Source: Thermoplasmata archaeon | Lineage (GTDB): Archaea > Thermoplasmatota > Thermoplasmata > Thermoplasmatales > Thermoplasmataceae | Direction of reading: 5' to 3' | NCBI GenBank assembly: GCA_021850505.1 | Contig: JAJZLW010000101.1 | Location: forward strand, 1 to 5,274 | DNA: 5,274 nt | Shown: positions 1-5,274 of the stretch, one piece after another | How the letters are laid out: each line of letters opens with the position of its first letter | How positions within the stretch are numbered: the first letter of the stretch is position 1 | Notes under the pieces: generated by a model | Seen by the model: the letters and a program-made list of their open reading frames with translations, nothing else | What the model was told of the DNA's origin: nothing | Database searches by the model: none | Translations under genes and position numbers: made by a program

Positions 1-764
1 CCCTGACTGTACATTATCTCCGGAATGTAATAGATGTTGTGCGCATCAGGAACCCCAATAATCCCTTCTTCCGGAACGTCAGTGAACGTTGATATTTTTT
101 TCCTGGACTCTTCGGACAGACGACCCTTAAGCCTGCAGAATATAATATCCGGCTGAATTCCGATTCCCCGAAGCTCATTGACACTGTGCTGTGTCGGCTT
201 GGTTTTCTGTTCCATGTTACCGCCAATTTCCGGTATTAGTGTTACATGACAGAACAGGAGGGAATTCTTGGGCTCTTCCCTGTTGAGCTCCCTGAGAGCT
301 TCAAGGAATGGCATGGATTCAATGTCACCAACAGTGCCGCCAACCTCTATCAAAAGGACATCGCATTTCTCAGAATCAGCGACTTTCCGGATCCTGCTTT
401 TTATCTCGTTTGTGATATGGGGTATTATCTGCACGGTTTCCCCAAGATACTTTCCCTCTCTTTCCTTCTCTATCACGCGGCTGTAAATCTTTCCGGTTGT
501 GATGTTGTTTTCTTTTAACAGATTTCTATTCAGGAATCTTTCGTAATTACCCAGATCAAGATCGACCTCACCGCCGTCGTTGAGGACAAAGACCTCGCCA
601 TGCTGATATGGGTTCATGGTACCGGCATCAAAGTTAAGATATGGATCGATCTTCATCGCAGAAACTTTGTGCCCTGAATTGGATAAAATATGTGACAGGC
701 TCGAGGTAATTGTTCCCTTTCCCAGACCGGAAATCACACCACCTGTTATGGCTACGTAATGCAT
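1..764 (-). CDS. pyrG: CTP synthase, N-terminal part (3' end outside window)
   Basis: CTP synthase makes CTP from UTP, ATP and glutamine in the cytoplasm, the last step of pyrimidine nucleotide synthesis. The open frame gives 254 residues, starting [10 protein letters not shown] and still open at base 1, so the end of the synthase domain and the whole glutamine amidotransferase domain are outside the window (full proteins are usually about 530-550 residues). Visible motifs are the P-loop [11 protein letters not shown] (residues 8-18, Lys16), the block [13 protein letters not shown] (48-60), [10 protein letters not shown] (68-77, with the Mg-binding Asp70), [12 protein letters not shown] (139-150, with Glu140) and KTKPTQHSV (187-195), which belongs to the UTP/CTP site. 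The SGLGKG and [20 protein letters not shown] wording is what I expect of archaeal enzymes. The ATG at 764-762 aligns with the normal family N-terminus; no Shine-Dalgarno precedes it, fitting a leaderless transcript. Identification is very secure. Confidence 0.97.
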   Translation of the reverse strand, partial: MHYVAITGGVISGLGKGTITSSLSHILSNSGHKVSAMKIDPYLNFDAGTMNPYQHGEVFVLNDGGEVDLDLGNYERFLNRNLLKENNITTGKIYSRVIEKEREGKYLGETVQIIPHITNEIKSRIRKVADSEKCDVLLIEVGGTVGDIESMPFLEALRELNREEPKNSLLFCHVTLIPEIGGNMEQKTKPTQHSVNELRGIGIQPDIIFCRLKGRLSEESRKKISTFTDVPEEGIIGVPDAHNIYYIPEIMYSQ

Positions 765-781
765 GTAGGGGAAGCGCAAGG

Positions 782-794
782 TTTTAGATATATT
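782..794 (-). promoter_or_regulatory. Probable TATA box of pyrG (leaderless promoter)
   Basis: On the minus strand this reads AATATATCTAAAA. Its centre (about 789) is some 25 bases upstream of the A of the pyrG ATG at 764, the usual distance from an archaeal TATA box to the transcription start. No Shine-Dalgarno lies between, so the transcript probably begins at or next to the start codon. The position is read directly; its function is inferred. Confidence 0.55.
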
Positions 795-807
795 CTTCTA
801 ATGATTC

Positions 808-831
808 GATCGCAGACAGATAGCCGCGATC
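808..831. repeat. Inverted repeat between the divergent pyrG and tsr3 promoters
   Basis: Perfect 6-base arms, GATCGC (808-813) and GCGATC (826-831), flank a 12-base spacer. The repeat lies between the two TATA-like boxes of the divergent genes, ending just upstream of the tsr3 box. That is where a dimeric regulator affecting one or both promoters would bind. Six-base arms can arise by chance, so the operator reading is weak. Confidence 0.35.
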
Positions 832-833
832 CC

Positions 834-841
834 TAATTATA
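834..841 (+). promoter_or_regulatory. Probable TATA box of tsr3
   Basis: TAATTATA is centred about 31 bases upstream of the tsr3 ATG at 869. A start about 26 bases downstream of the box centre would leave a leader of only some five bases. The bases before the ATG contain no Shine-Dalgarno, which agrees with leaderless or near-leaderless initiation. Confidence 0.5.
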
Positions 842-868
842 GGCCGAAGAGTTACATAGAATCTTGAA

Positions 869-1360
869 ATGGAAGTCAAGTTTGTATATTACTGGGAAGA
901 CGATCCGAATAAATCAACTATGAGGAAATTGAAAAGACTTGGTCTTGCAAGGGAGATCAAGGAATGGCAGATAGGAAGATCCATGGTGCTCAGTGCCTTT
1001 GAGAAAAGTTTCCTGCTCTCATCAGACCGAATGATTTTGGAAAAGTACGGAATAGTCCTGCTTGATGGTACCTGGGGAGATTCAAAAAACATAAAGAAAC
1101 ATGGTTTTAAGGTCCAAAGAAGGCTTCCACCCCTGCTTGCTTCGAACCCCGTCAATTATGGAAAAATTGAGCTGTTATCTTCAGTGGAGGCAGCTGCCGC
1201 GGCTCTTTACATTACAGGATTCACGGAAGAATCAGTGAACCTGCTTTCAAAATTCAAGTGGGGTCCAAATTTCATAGTGCTGAATGAAAAACCGCTGGAA
1301 GATTATAAAAATGCAAAAACACAGGATGACATTGAACGGATATCTGAAGAATATTTCTAA
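869..1360 (+). CDS. tsr3: rRNA aminocarboxypropyltransferase Tsr3 (DUF367)
   Basis: Tsr3 transfers the 3-amino-3-carboxypropyl (acp) group from S-adenosylmethionine to a conserved uridine or pseudouridine of small-subunit rRNA near the ribosomal P site, a late step in subunit maturation in yeast and archaea. The 163-residue protein is typical in length for an archaeal member. Motifs are LLDGTW (64-69), RRLPPLLASNPVNYG (84-98), LSSVEAAAAALYITGF (103-118) and KFKWG (128-132), which together are diagnostic. The N-terminal DDPNKSTMRKLKRLGLA (11-27) corresponds to the DPKKCTGKKL-like segment of relatives but has no cysteine. The start is firm: an in-frame TAG lies at 857-859 and this ATG is the first after it. 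The TAA stop overlaps the stop of the convergent downstream gene. Name and activity are from family knowledge; the exact target base in this organism is not shown. Confidence 0.93.
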   Translation: MEVKFVYYWEDDPNKSTMRKLKRLGLAREIKEWQIGRSMVLSAFEKSFLLSSDRMILEKYGIVLLDGTWGDSKNIKKHGFKVQRRLPPLLASNPVNYGKIELLSSVEAAAAALYITGFTEESVNLLSKFKWGPNFIVLNEKPLEDYKNAKTQDDIERISEEYF

Positions 1361-2781
1361 GACTCAGCCCACCTTGATTTTCTGTAATGATATTGGCCTT
1401 TGCAGTAATCACGAAATATACTGAGGACCTTTTCTCTTATGCCTGATGCGATATGGCTGAGCGGCCCCTTTTCATCAGGCAGGACATGGATTCCTGTAAC
1501 GTGGCTGTCTTCAGCGGTACCAGAATACAGGAATTTTATCTCGTCGGTATCCAGTCTAAGAGAGCCAGAACTTCTTTTTGCCAGATCTATACTTGATTCG
1601 GTATAACCTATCTCCTCTGGTTTACCTCCTGCGGCAAGTATGAGCATGATTACGCCGAGGCACTTTGAGCATTTACCGCATGGTATTACTCTATTTTGAA
1701 CGATGCTGCATGAATGACAGGAACGTTGAAGCAGGAAAATATCGTGGTATCTCCTCACCAGTATTCTTTCCACAATCGTTGCAGATACCGGATAAAGGAT
1801 TGATGATAGCGAGATATCATACCCCTTGCTCTTTATGTATTGCGAGATAGAATCAGTAAAATCCAGCGTCTGGTCATAAATTCCTGAATAATGGGATAGA
1901 CCATGATATGAAGGCATATCAGATGGATCGTCAAATTCATTTCCCATGAAAACAAACGGAATTGACCTTTTGATCAGGATAGGCAGAATTGAGAAAACAT
2001 AAACAGGGAAGGTAAACATCTGAACTGGGTAAGTATCTGTTCTCTTCCGGATAAGTGGATGGTTCAAGAATGGAAGCAAATTTATACAAAATCTGTAAAA
2101 CCTGTCTGCATTCGACCATACCTTTGTTGTATTCCGGTTGTTTGAAGAAAAAGATTCAAATGATGGTTTAGCTGCCCTCCAGTGGGCTCCTGACTCATTG
2201 AAGAAGATAGGATGGACATCCATTCCTATCTCTTTTAGAATGGAGTATGTCAGCAGGCTCTCTTTTCCACCGCTGGAAAGAACAGCGGTTTTTCTTTTGT
2301 CTCCAGTGTTTACATTAATATGCTGTGTTTTTTGTGTGTCAGGAATTAATTGGGTGGCAGTAATTTCAGTTATTCCATTTGCGTTTGATTCAGTTATTTC
2401 ATCGTCACTGGGAATTGCAACTGGTTTGTAAAAATCGTACCTTCTCCTGCAAATGGCGTTGATGAAGACCTCCCTGTTGTTTATCGTCATTACATTTCTG
2501 ATGTAATTCAGATCGATTTCTGTGACTGGAAAGTCAAGTTCAAGTTTTCTGCTAAAATAAGAGAAGTTGATGACTGGCATAGTAAGTATAAGACCGGCCA
2601 TGTTTTGGTCCATTGCAACCTTCTCTCTATAAGAAAAGATGAGCTTAAAACTTTCTTCTGATTTTCCATGAAAAATACGAATGATAGATGATATCCTTCT
2701 GTCGGCGATAACCGGCTTCGATATCCGAATTTTATCGAATACAAGTATCCTGTCCAGATAGTTCTGTTCGTCACGGACCAT
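1357..2781 (-). CDS. PP-loop ATPase, MurL-like (putative glutamate epimerase family)
   Basis: This 474-residue protein is the last gene of a three-gene operon. Residues about 20-120 form an N-terminal domain. A low-complexity, Asn/Thr/Ile-rich linker follows (about 125-165), then a PP-loop ATP-pyrophosphatase domain with SSGGKES at 169-175 in place of the common SGGxDS. Further on are FMGNEF (278-283), the segment RRYHDIF (343-349), and a cysteine cluster CHSC (355-358) plus CGKCSKC (368-374), a likely metal site. From memory this order (SGGKDS-like loop, a GNE/NE segment, YHDxF, Cys-rich CGxCxKC) resembles MurL, which epimerises the terminal L-glutamate of UDP-MurNAc-L-Ala-L-Glu while splitting ATP to AMP and PPi. 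QueC-like synthase is the main alternative, but QueC is much shorter. The hydrophobic run at 251-280 reads as a buried core. The ATG overlaps the upstream gene by 11 bases (ATGGTCCGTGA); a weak AGGA lies 8 bases upstream. PP-loop assignment is confident; MurL-like function and substrate are inferred. Confidence 0.75.
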   Translation of the reverse strand: MVRDEQNYLDRILVFDKIRISKPVIADRRISSIIRIFHGKSEESFKLIFSYREKVAMDQNMAGLILTMPVINFSYFSRKLELDFPVTEIDLNYIRNVMTINNREVFINAICRRRYDFYKPVAIPSDDEITESNANGITEITATQLIPDTQKTQHINVNTGDKRKTAVLSSGGKESLLTYSILKEIGMDVHPIFFNESGAHWRAAKPSFESFSSNNRNTTKVWSNADRFYRFCINLLPFLNHPLIRKRTDTYPVQMFTFPVYVFSILPILIKRSIPFVFMGNEFDDPSDMPSYHGLSHYSGIYDQTLDFTDSISQYIKSKGYDISLSSILYPVSATIVERILVRRYHDIFLLQRSCHSCSIVQNRVIPCGKCSKCLGVIMLILAAGGKPEEIGYTESSIDLAKRSSGSLRLDTDEIKFLYSGTAEDSHVTGIHVLPDEKGPLSHIASGIREKVLSIFRDYCKGQYHYRKSRWAES

Positions 2782-3811
2782 TGACAGTATCCTTTACATA
2801 TCCGGCAATTTCGGACAGATTCCCAAGAGGATCAAAAACAGGTATTCCAAATTTTTTCTGTGTATCATCGATGTAGGATTGAAGTTCTTGAGAAGTCATA
2901 TTTTCCTTGTTGACTGAAATTGCAATCACCTTTTTATCTGACATCAGTTCAAGAATCTTGATGTATTTCTCGAGAGGTGGGATCCTGAACCGGTCAAATC
3001 CGTCGTAAAATAAACGCTTTGGTGCATGCTGAAGTATTATTGCATCGGGGTGAAGCGCACCTATTATCTCGTAACTGCCCGGATAAGCCGGGTGGATAAC
3101 AGAACCCTGGCCTTCGAGGTACATGAATTCAGGGTGCAATTCGTCCCATGCCTGAAGTGCAACTGTTTCGAGAGCTCCGGATACAAAATCGTTGACAATT
3201 GCGTCCAGTACTATTGTATACTTGAAACCCTGCATCCATGATGTTTGGCCGGTTCCAATCATGACAGAATTTATCCCCCGCCTTTCCATGATATCAGACA
3301 GGAATACCGCTGTTGTCCGCTTCCCGACTGCGCTATCTGTGCCAAGTACTGCAATCTTTTTGGATGTTACATCTAGTATCCTGCCGGTAAACAGGTCCTT
3401 TCTGTCGCGAAACATCTTTCTCACATCCGTTATTTTAGAGCCGGTACTGGATGCAAGTTTTGAAAATTCAGGGTCATCACTGATGAATTCGTGGAGACCG
3501 CTTACGATATCAAGACTGTTATTAAGGGCCTGATTTATGAATGGCCTATATTTTTCAGGCAATACTCCACCATCAGTTGCAATACCGACTATCAATGTTT
3601 TTGCACCTATTGCAATGCTTTCCTTTACAGATGATACAATGGGTATATTTGCAATCCGGTTAAACAGAACAGATCCAGCATCTTTGCCAGCCTGGGTACT
3701 GTCAATAACAGACTTTATCCGGAATCGTTTTGAGTACCTTACAAGACCGTTGGCTGTCTTTCCATATGTAGTTCCGAAGACAGATTCCGCAAGTACAGCA
3801 GCATCTTCCAC
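2771..3811 (-). CDS. DUF1611 family protein (DgcN-like, P-loop)
   Basis: The 346 residues match the full length of the DUF1611 family. An N-terminal Rossmann-like domain (about 1-145) includes VFGTTYGKTANGLVRY (11-26), VIDSTQAGK (35-43) and GLHEFISDDPE (105-115). A C-terminal P-loop domain follows, with GTDSAVGKRTT (157-167), GTGQTSWMQG (186-195) and YLEGQGSVIHPAYPG (231-245), all family hallmarks. Many relatives read GTDCAVGKMTT in the P-loop, so Ser160 and Arg165 vary here. One characterised branch, DgcN, was reported to N-acetylate D-glutamate in marine Proteobacteria and haloarchaea, working with an enolase-family epimerase (DgcA); no DgcA is visible here. The start is GTG, supported by alignment of the N-terminus with the family and by a GAGG six bases upstream. 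The start overlaps the upstream stop by one base and the end overlaps the downstream start by 11, indicating coupling. Family is secure; reaction is not. Confidence 0.85.
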   Translation of the reverse strand: MEDAAVLAESVFGTTYGKTANGLVRYSKRFRIKSVIDSTQAGKDAGSVLFNRIANIPIVSSVKESIAIGAKTLIVGIATDGGVLPEKYRPFINQALNNSLDIVSGLHEFISDDPEFSKLASSTGSKITDVRKMFRDRKDLFTGRILDVTSKKIAVLGTDSAVGKRTTAVFLSDIMERRGINSVMIGTGQTSWMQGFKYTIVLDAIVNDFVSGALETVALQAWDELHPEFMYLEGQGSVIHPAYPGSYEIIGALHPDAIILQHAPKRLFYDGFDRFRIPPLEKYIKILELMSDKKVIAISVNKENMTSQELQSYIDDTQKKFGIPVFDPLGNLSEIAGYVKDTVNGP

Positions 3812-4761
3812 TATTTTCCTCTTCCAGTCAGAACAACGACACAGTCTATCTTTCTGTTGAGATTTATGGCAACCAAATTAGAAGCAACTATAGCTGAGCT
3901 CGAGGCGGGAAGCGCGCTTACTCCCTCTGCTTCCTTCAGTATATTGGAATATCTCAGCATCTCCATGTCAGATATTTCAAATGCAAAACCGTTGCTTTCA
4001 TATATTGAATCCAGGGCGGTCTGCCCATCATATGAAATGTATGAAACCAGGGGCTCGTTGATTGACGTTTCATGGATAGCTGACTGCTCAAGATTCGAGA
4101 CTACCCTTTTTCTCTTTGTCCAGGCCTTTACTATGGGATTGCCGTTATCCGTGGATGCAGCAATAAGTCTCGGCACTGATTCCGTCAATCCGGCTTCTTT
4201 CAATGTCTTGAAGCCTTTATAAATACCGGAAAGTGTGGTTCCGTTACCAACGGGGACTGCGAGAAATTCCGGGACCCTGCCAAGCTGGTCAAGAATTTCA
4301 TTCGCAATAGCAGAATAGCCATGAAAATCAAGTTCAGAGTTTTTTCCGCCAGGATTTGAATCGTACCAGTTTTCCTCAACTGATTTCTGCCTCATTATCT
4401 CTACTGCCTCTTCATACTTAACTGGCACTTCCATTATCTGACCACCATAAGCCCTGATTTCAGGTATACGATCACCAGAGTAGAAAGAAGGCATGCCTAT
4501 TACTGACTTCATTCCATATTTATGTGCAAAATATGATATTGAAGCACCATAATTTCCGCAAGATCCAAGTGAGATCGTGTCATAGCCAAGTTCTCTCGCA
4601 CGCATTACATGGTATTTTGAAATTCGGTCCTTCTGGGTACCGGTTACTCCACTGCCTTCAAATTTTATAAAAAGTCGTTTGAAGTGGAGAGCCCGCTCCA
4701 TCCGGCGTGCTCGGAAAAAAGGTGTTTCGCCAGGAGGCTCCTCTTCTGCGCTCTCTTCCAT
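3811..4761 (-). CDS. PLP-dependent enzyme, fold type II (threonine synthase-like)
   Basis: First gene of the three-gene operon, 316 residues. It is a pyridoxal-phosphate enzyme of the tryptophan-synthase-beta/threonine-synthase fold. The Schiff-base lysine should be Lys44 in GSGVTGTQKDR (36-46). The cofactor-ring Asn motif is SCGNYGAS (67-74), the phosphate-binding loop is PVGNGTT (170-176), and the C-terminal LTGRGK (311-316) corresponds to the terminal TGxGxK of threonine synthases. It lacks the separate N-terminal domain of genuine threonine synthases, beginning almost directly at TPFFRARRME (13-22) after an acidic leader EESAEEEPPGE. Possible roles include dehydratase, racemase or beta-replacement; the sequence does not decide. 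The start is firm upstream because an in-frame TAA (4762-4764) immediately precedes the ATG. No convincing Shine-Dalgarno is seen. Its TAG stop shares one base with the GTG of the next gene. Context suggests a shared pathway with the DUF1611 and PP-loop proteins. Confidence 0.85.
   Translation of the reverse strand: MEESAEEEPPGETPFFRARRMERALHFKRLFIKFEGSGVTGTQKDRISKYHVMRARELGYDTISLGSCGNYGASISYFAHKYGMKSVIGMPSFYSGDRIPEIRAYGGQIMEVPVKYEEAVEIMRQKSVEENWYDSNPGGKNSELDFHGYSAIANEILDQLGRVPEFLAVPVGNGTTLSGIYKGFKTLKEAGLTESVPRLIAASTDNGNPIVKAWTKRKRVVSNLEQSAIHETSINEPLVSYISYDGQTALDSIYESNGFAFEISDMEMLRYSNILKEAEGVSALPASSSAIVASNLVAINLNRKIDCVVVLTGRGK
3818..3821 (-). promoter_or_regulatory. Shine-Dalgarno deciding the GTG start of the DUF1611 gene
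   Basis: On the minus strand GAGG precedes the GTG start by six bases, inside the last codons of the PLP-enzyme gene. It supports the GTG and the TAGTG stop-start junction, as expected for an internal operon gene in an archaeon whose first genes are leaderless. Confidence 0.5.
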
Positions 4762-4768
4762 TTATTTA

Positions 4769-4790
4769 TTCCCAGGTTTTATCCTTGGAA
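4769..4790. repeat. Inverted repeat just upstream of the three-gene operon
   Basis: Eight-base arms, on the minus strand TTCCAAGG and CCTGGGAA, pair at seven of eight positions around the loop ATAAAA. The repeat ends seven bases before the ATG of the PLP-enzyme gene. It could be an operator near the transcription start, or a hairpin in the 5' leader that covers the only purine-rich stretch (TGGGA) near the start codon. The structure is seen; the role is inferred. Confidence 0.4.
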
Positions 4791-4820
4791 TTGGTAAGAT
4801 CAACATAGTATAAGAATTTA

Positions 4821-4855
4821 CCGTTTATATCCGAAATAAGTTGTCGTTTAAATAC
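4821..4855 (-). promoter_or_regulatory. Candidate TATA elements for the three-gene operon
   Basis: Two TATA-like boxes read on the minus strand: TATTTAAAC (4854-4846) and ATATAAACGG (4830-4821). The first would place transcription start near 4824 and the second near 4800, giving leaders of roughly 60 or 40 bases. A further weaker box, TTATACTATG, lies nearer the gene at about 4805-4814. The region is AT-rich, so chance matches are likely. The 153-base gap from dtdA makes an independent promoter plausible. Confidence 0.35.
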
Positions 4856-4868
4856 CGTGTTTCAGCAG

Positions 4869-4880
4869 TAAAATAAAATT
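4869..4880 (-). terminator. Possible T-rich terminator after dtdA
   Basis: About 35 bases past the dtdA stop the minus strand reads AATTTTATTTTA. Archaeal RNA polymerase often stops at T-rich tracts without a hairpin, and none is visible here. In an AT-rich spacer this is only suggestive; if it is weak, dtdA and the three-gene operon could be partly co-transcribed. Confidence 0.25.
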
Positions 4881-4914
4881 TCCATCTTAAATATATTTCT
4901 TATTTTATAAATAG

Positions 4915-5274
4915 TCATATAACAATTAATTCGCAACTGACTTCATCAGCAAATTTTTTGACTATTTCCCTGACAGGCCCCCTCGTGCCCTTCTTATCCA
5001 TTACTATGCCCCTGAAGGATCTTGTCCTCTCTGCCGCCTGTTTTAGTATGGAGGGATTCAGGTTCTCATGATTATGTTTTGGAATAATATGACCAACATT
5101 TATCCTGTTTTGCAGGACATAATCAGTAATCTTCGGCGAATAATGGCCTCCACCTATACCTATGAAACCGCCTTCTCCATTGTCTCTGCATTTTATTACT
5201 GCCTGTGTTACTGTGTTCAGCGCATCCCTGTTTTCCCAATCCTTTGGCTCCGTTCCGATCTCGATGAAAAATGA
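4915..5274 (-). CDS. dtdA: D-aminoacyl-tRNA deacylase, C-terminal part (5' end outside window)
   Basis: The minus frame is open from the right edge and gives 119 residues ending CELIVI, then TGA. It belongs to the archaeal/plant DTD2 (GEK1) family, which hydrolyses D-aminoacyl-tRNA, releasing the D-amino acid and free tRNA, and so protects translation from D-residues. Supporting motifs are FFIEIGTEPKDW (2-13), FIGIGGGHYSPKITD (37-51), GHIIPKHNHENL (61-72) and a basic C-terminal KKGTRGPVREIV (94-105). Family members are about 250-300 residues, so roughly the C-terminal half is present and the N-terminal half lies beyond base 5274. It is unrelated in fold to bacterial DTD1. It lies 153 bases upstream of the three-gene operon on the same strand. 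Family assignment is strong; the substrate range here is unknown. Confidence 0.9.
   Translation of the reverse strand, partial: SFFIEIGTEPKDWENRDALNTVTQAVIKCRDNGEGGFIGIGGGHYSPKITDYVLQNRINVGHIIPKHNHENLNPSILKQAAERTRSFRGIVMDKKGTRGPVREIVKKFADEVSCELIVI

Noticed and set aside
14..226. 70-residue minus-strand open frame within the pyrG region
   Set aside because: It is a different frame of the same strand as the pyrG coding sequence, whose motifs are unbroken through this stretch.
246..518. Plus-strand open frame of 90 residues opposite pyrG
   Set aside because: Antisense shadow of the strongly conserved CTP synthase frame; the translation has no recognisable motif.
889..1155. 88-residue minus-strand frame opposite tsr3
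   Set aside because: Mirror frame of a clear Tsr3 gene, with no family resemblance.
1851..2030. Possible membrane segment around residues 251-280 of the PP-loop protein
   Set aside because: It is short and broken by charged and polar residues, and it sits in the nucleotide-binding fold where a buried hydrophobic core is expected.
2508..2774. 88-residue minus-strand frame overlapping the N-terminal part of the PP-loop protein
   Set aside because: Alternative frame inside a longer gene whose start and coupling with the upstream gene are supported; a frameshift reading is not needed.
1357..2781. Queuosine/archaeosine precursor synthase QueC as the identity of the PP-loop protein
   Set aside because: The PP-loop and Cys cluster are shared, but the length (474 against about 220), the N-terminal domain and the GNE and YHDIF segments fit the MurL-like architecture better.
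3192..3533. 113-residue plus-strand frame opposite the DUF1611 gene
   Set aside because: Antisense to a full-length conserved protein and without motifs; the same holds for the plus frames at 3026-3241, 3537-3860 and 3857-4222.
4900..4914. Plus-strand TATA-like TTTTATAAAT near 4904
   Set aside because: It would drive transcription antisense into dtdA, with no plus-strand gene downstream; it is probably chance in AT-rich spacer.
5068..5274. 68-residue plus-strand frame at the right edge
   Set aside because: Opposite strand of dtdA, whose GIGGGHYSPK and GHIIPKH motifs show the real coding strand.

Overview
The window looks archaeal, most likely from a Thermoplasmata-type euryarchaeon. The reasons are an archaeal-style CTP synthase start, a Tsr3 (DUF367) rRNA aminocarboxypropyltransferase, an archaeal/plant-type D-aminoacyl-tRNA deacylase (DTD2/GEK1 family), TATA-like boxes about 25-31 bases upstream of starts that have no Shine-Dalgarno sequence (leaderless transcription), frequent ATA isoleucine codons and moderate GC. 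The lineage is an inference from motifs remembered, not from a search.

Layout. Bases 1-764 (minus) hold the N-terminal 254 residues of CTP synthase; the gene runs off the left edge. A 104-base divergent promoter region (765-868) separates it from tsr3 (869-1360, plus). tsr3 meets the next gene tail to tail, their stop codons overlapping. From 4761 down to 1357 (minus) lies a tight three-gene operon, transcribed in this order: a PLP-dependent fold-type II enzyme (3811-4761), a DUF1611/DgcN-like protein (2771-3811) and a PP-loop ATPase resembling the MurL glutamate epimerase (1357-2781). The genes overlap by 1 and 11 bases, so they are probably translationally coupled. A 153-base AT-rich gap (4762-4914) with TATA-like boxes and an inverted repeat separates the operon from the C-terminal part of dtdA (4915-5274, minus), which runs off the right edge.

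How the genes may work together. pyrG and tsr3 are housekeeping genes (CTP synthesis; rRNA modification). The three-gene operon is the interesting part. The DUF1611 family includes DgcN, reported to act on D-glutamate. The PP-loop protein has the architecture I associate with MurL, an ATP-dependent epimerase of a glutamate residue in a peptide. The PLP enzyme belongs to a fold that includes threonine synthases, dehydratases and amino-acid racemases. The next gene, dtdA, removes D-amino acids from tRNA. Together they suggest a D-amino-acid or glutamate-epimer pathway in an archaeal group whose known members mostly lack a peptidoglycan-like wall. This is a hypothesis from family resemblance and operon structure; no substrate can be read from the sequence. 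There is no gene-free stretch longer than 300 bases, and I saw no tRNA, rRNA, CRISPR array or insertion sequence.
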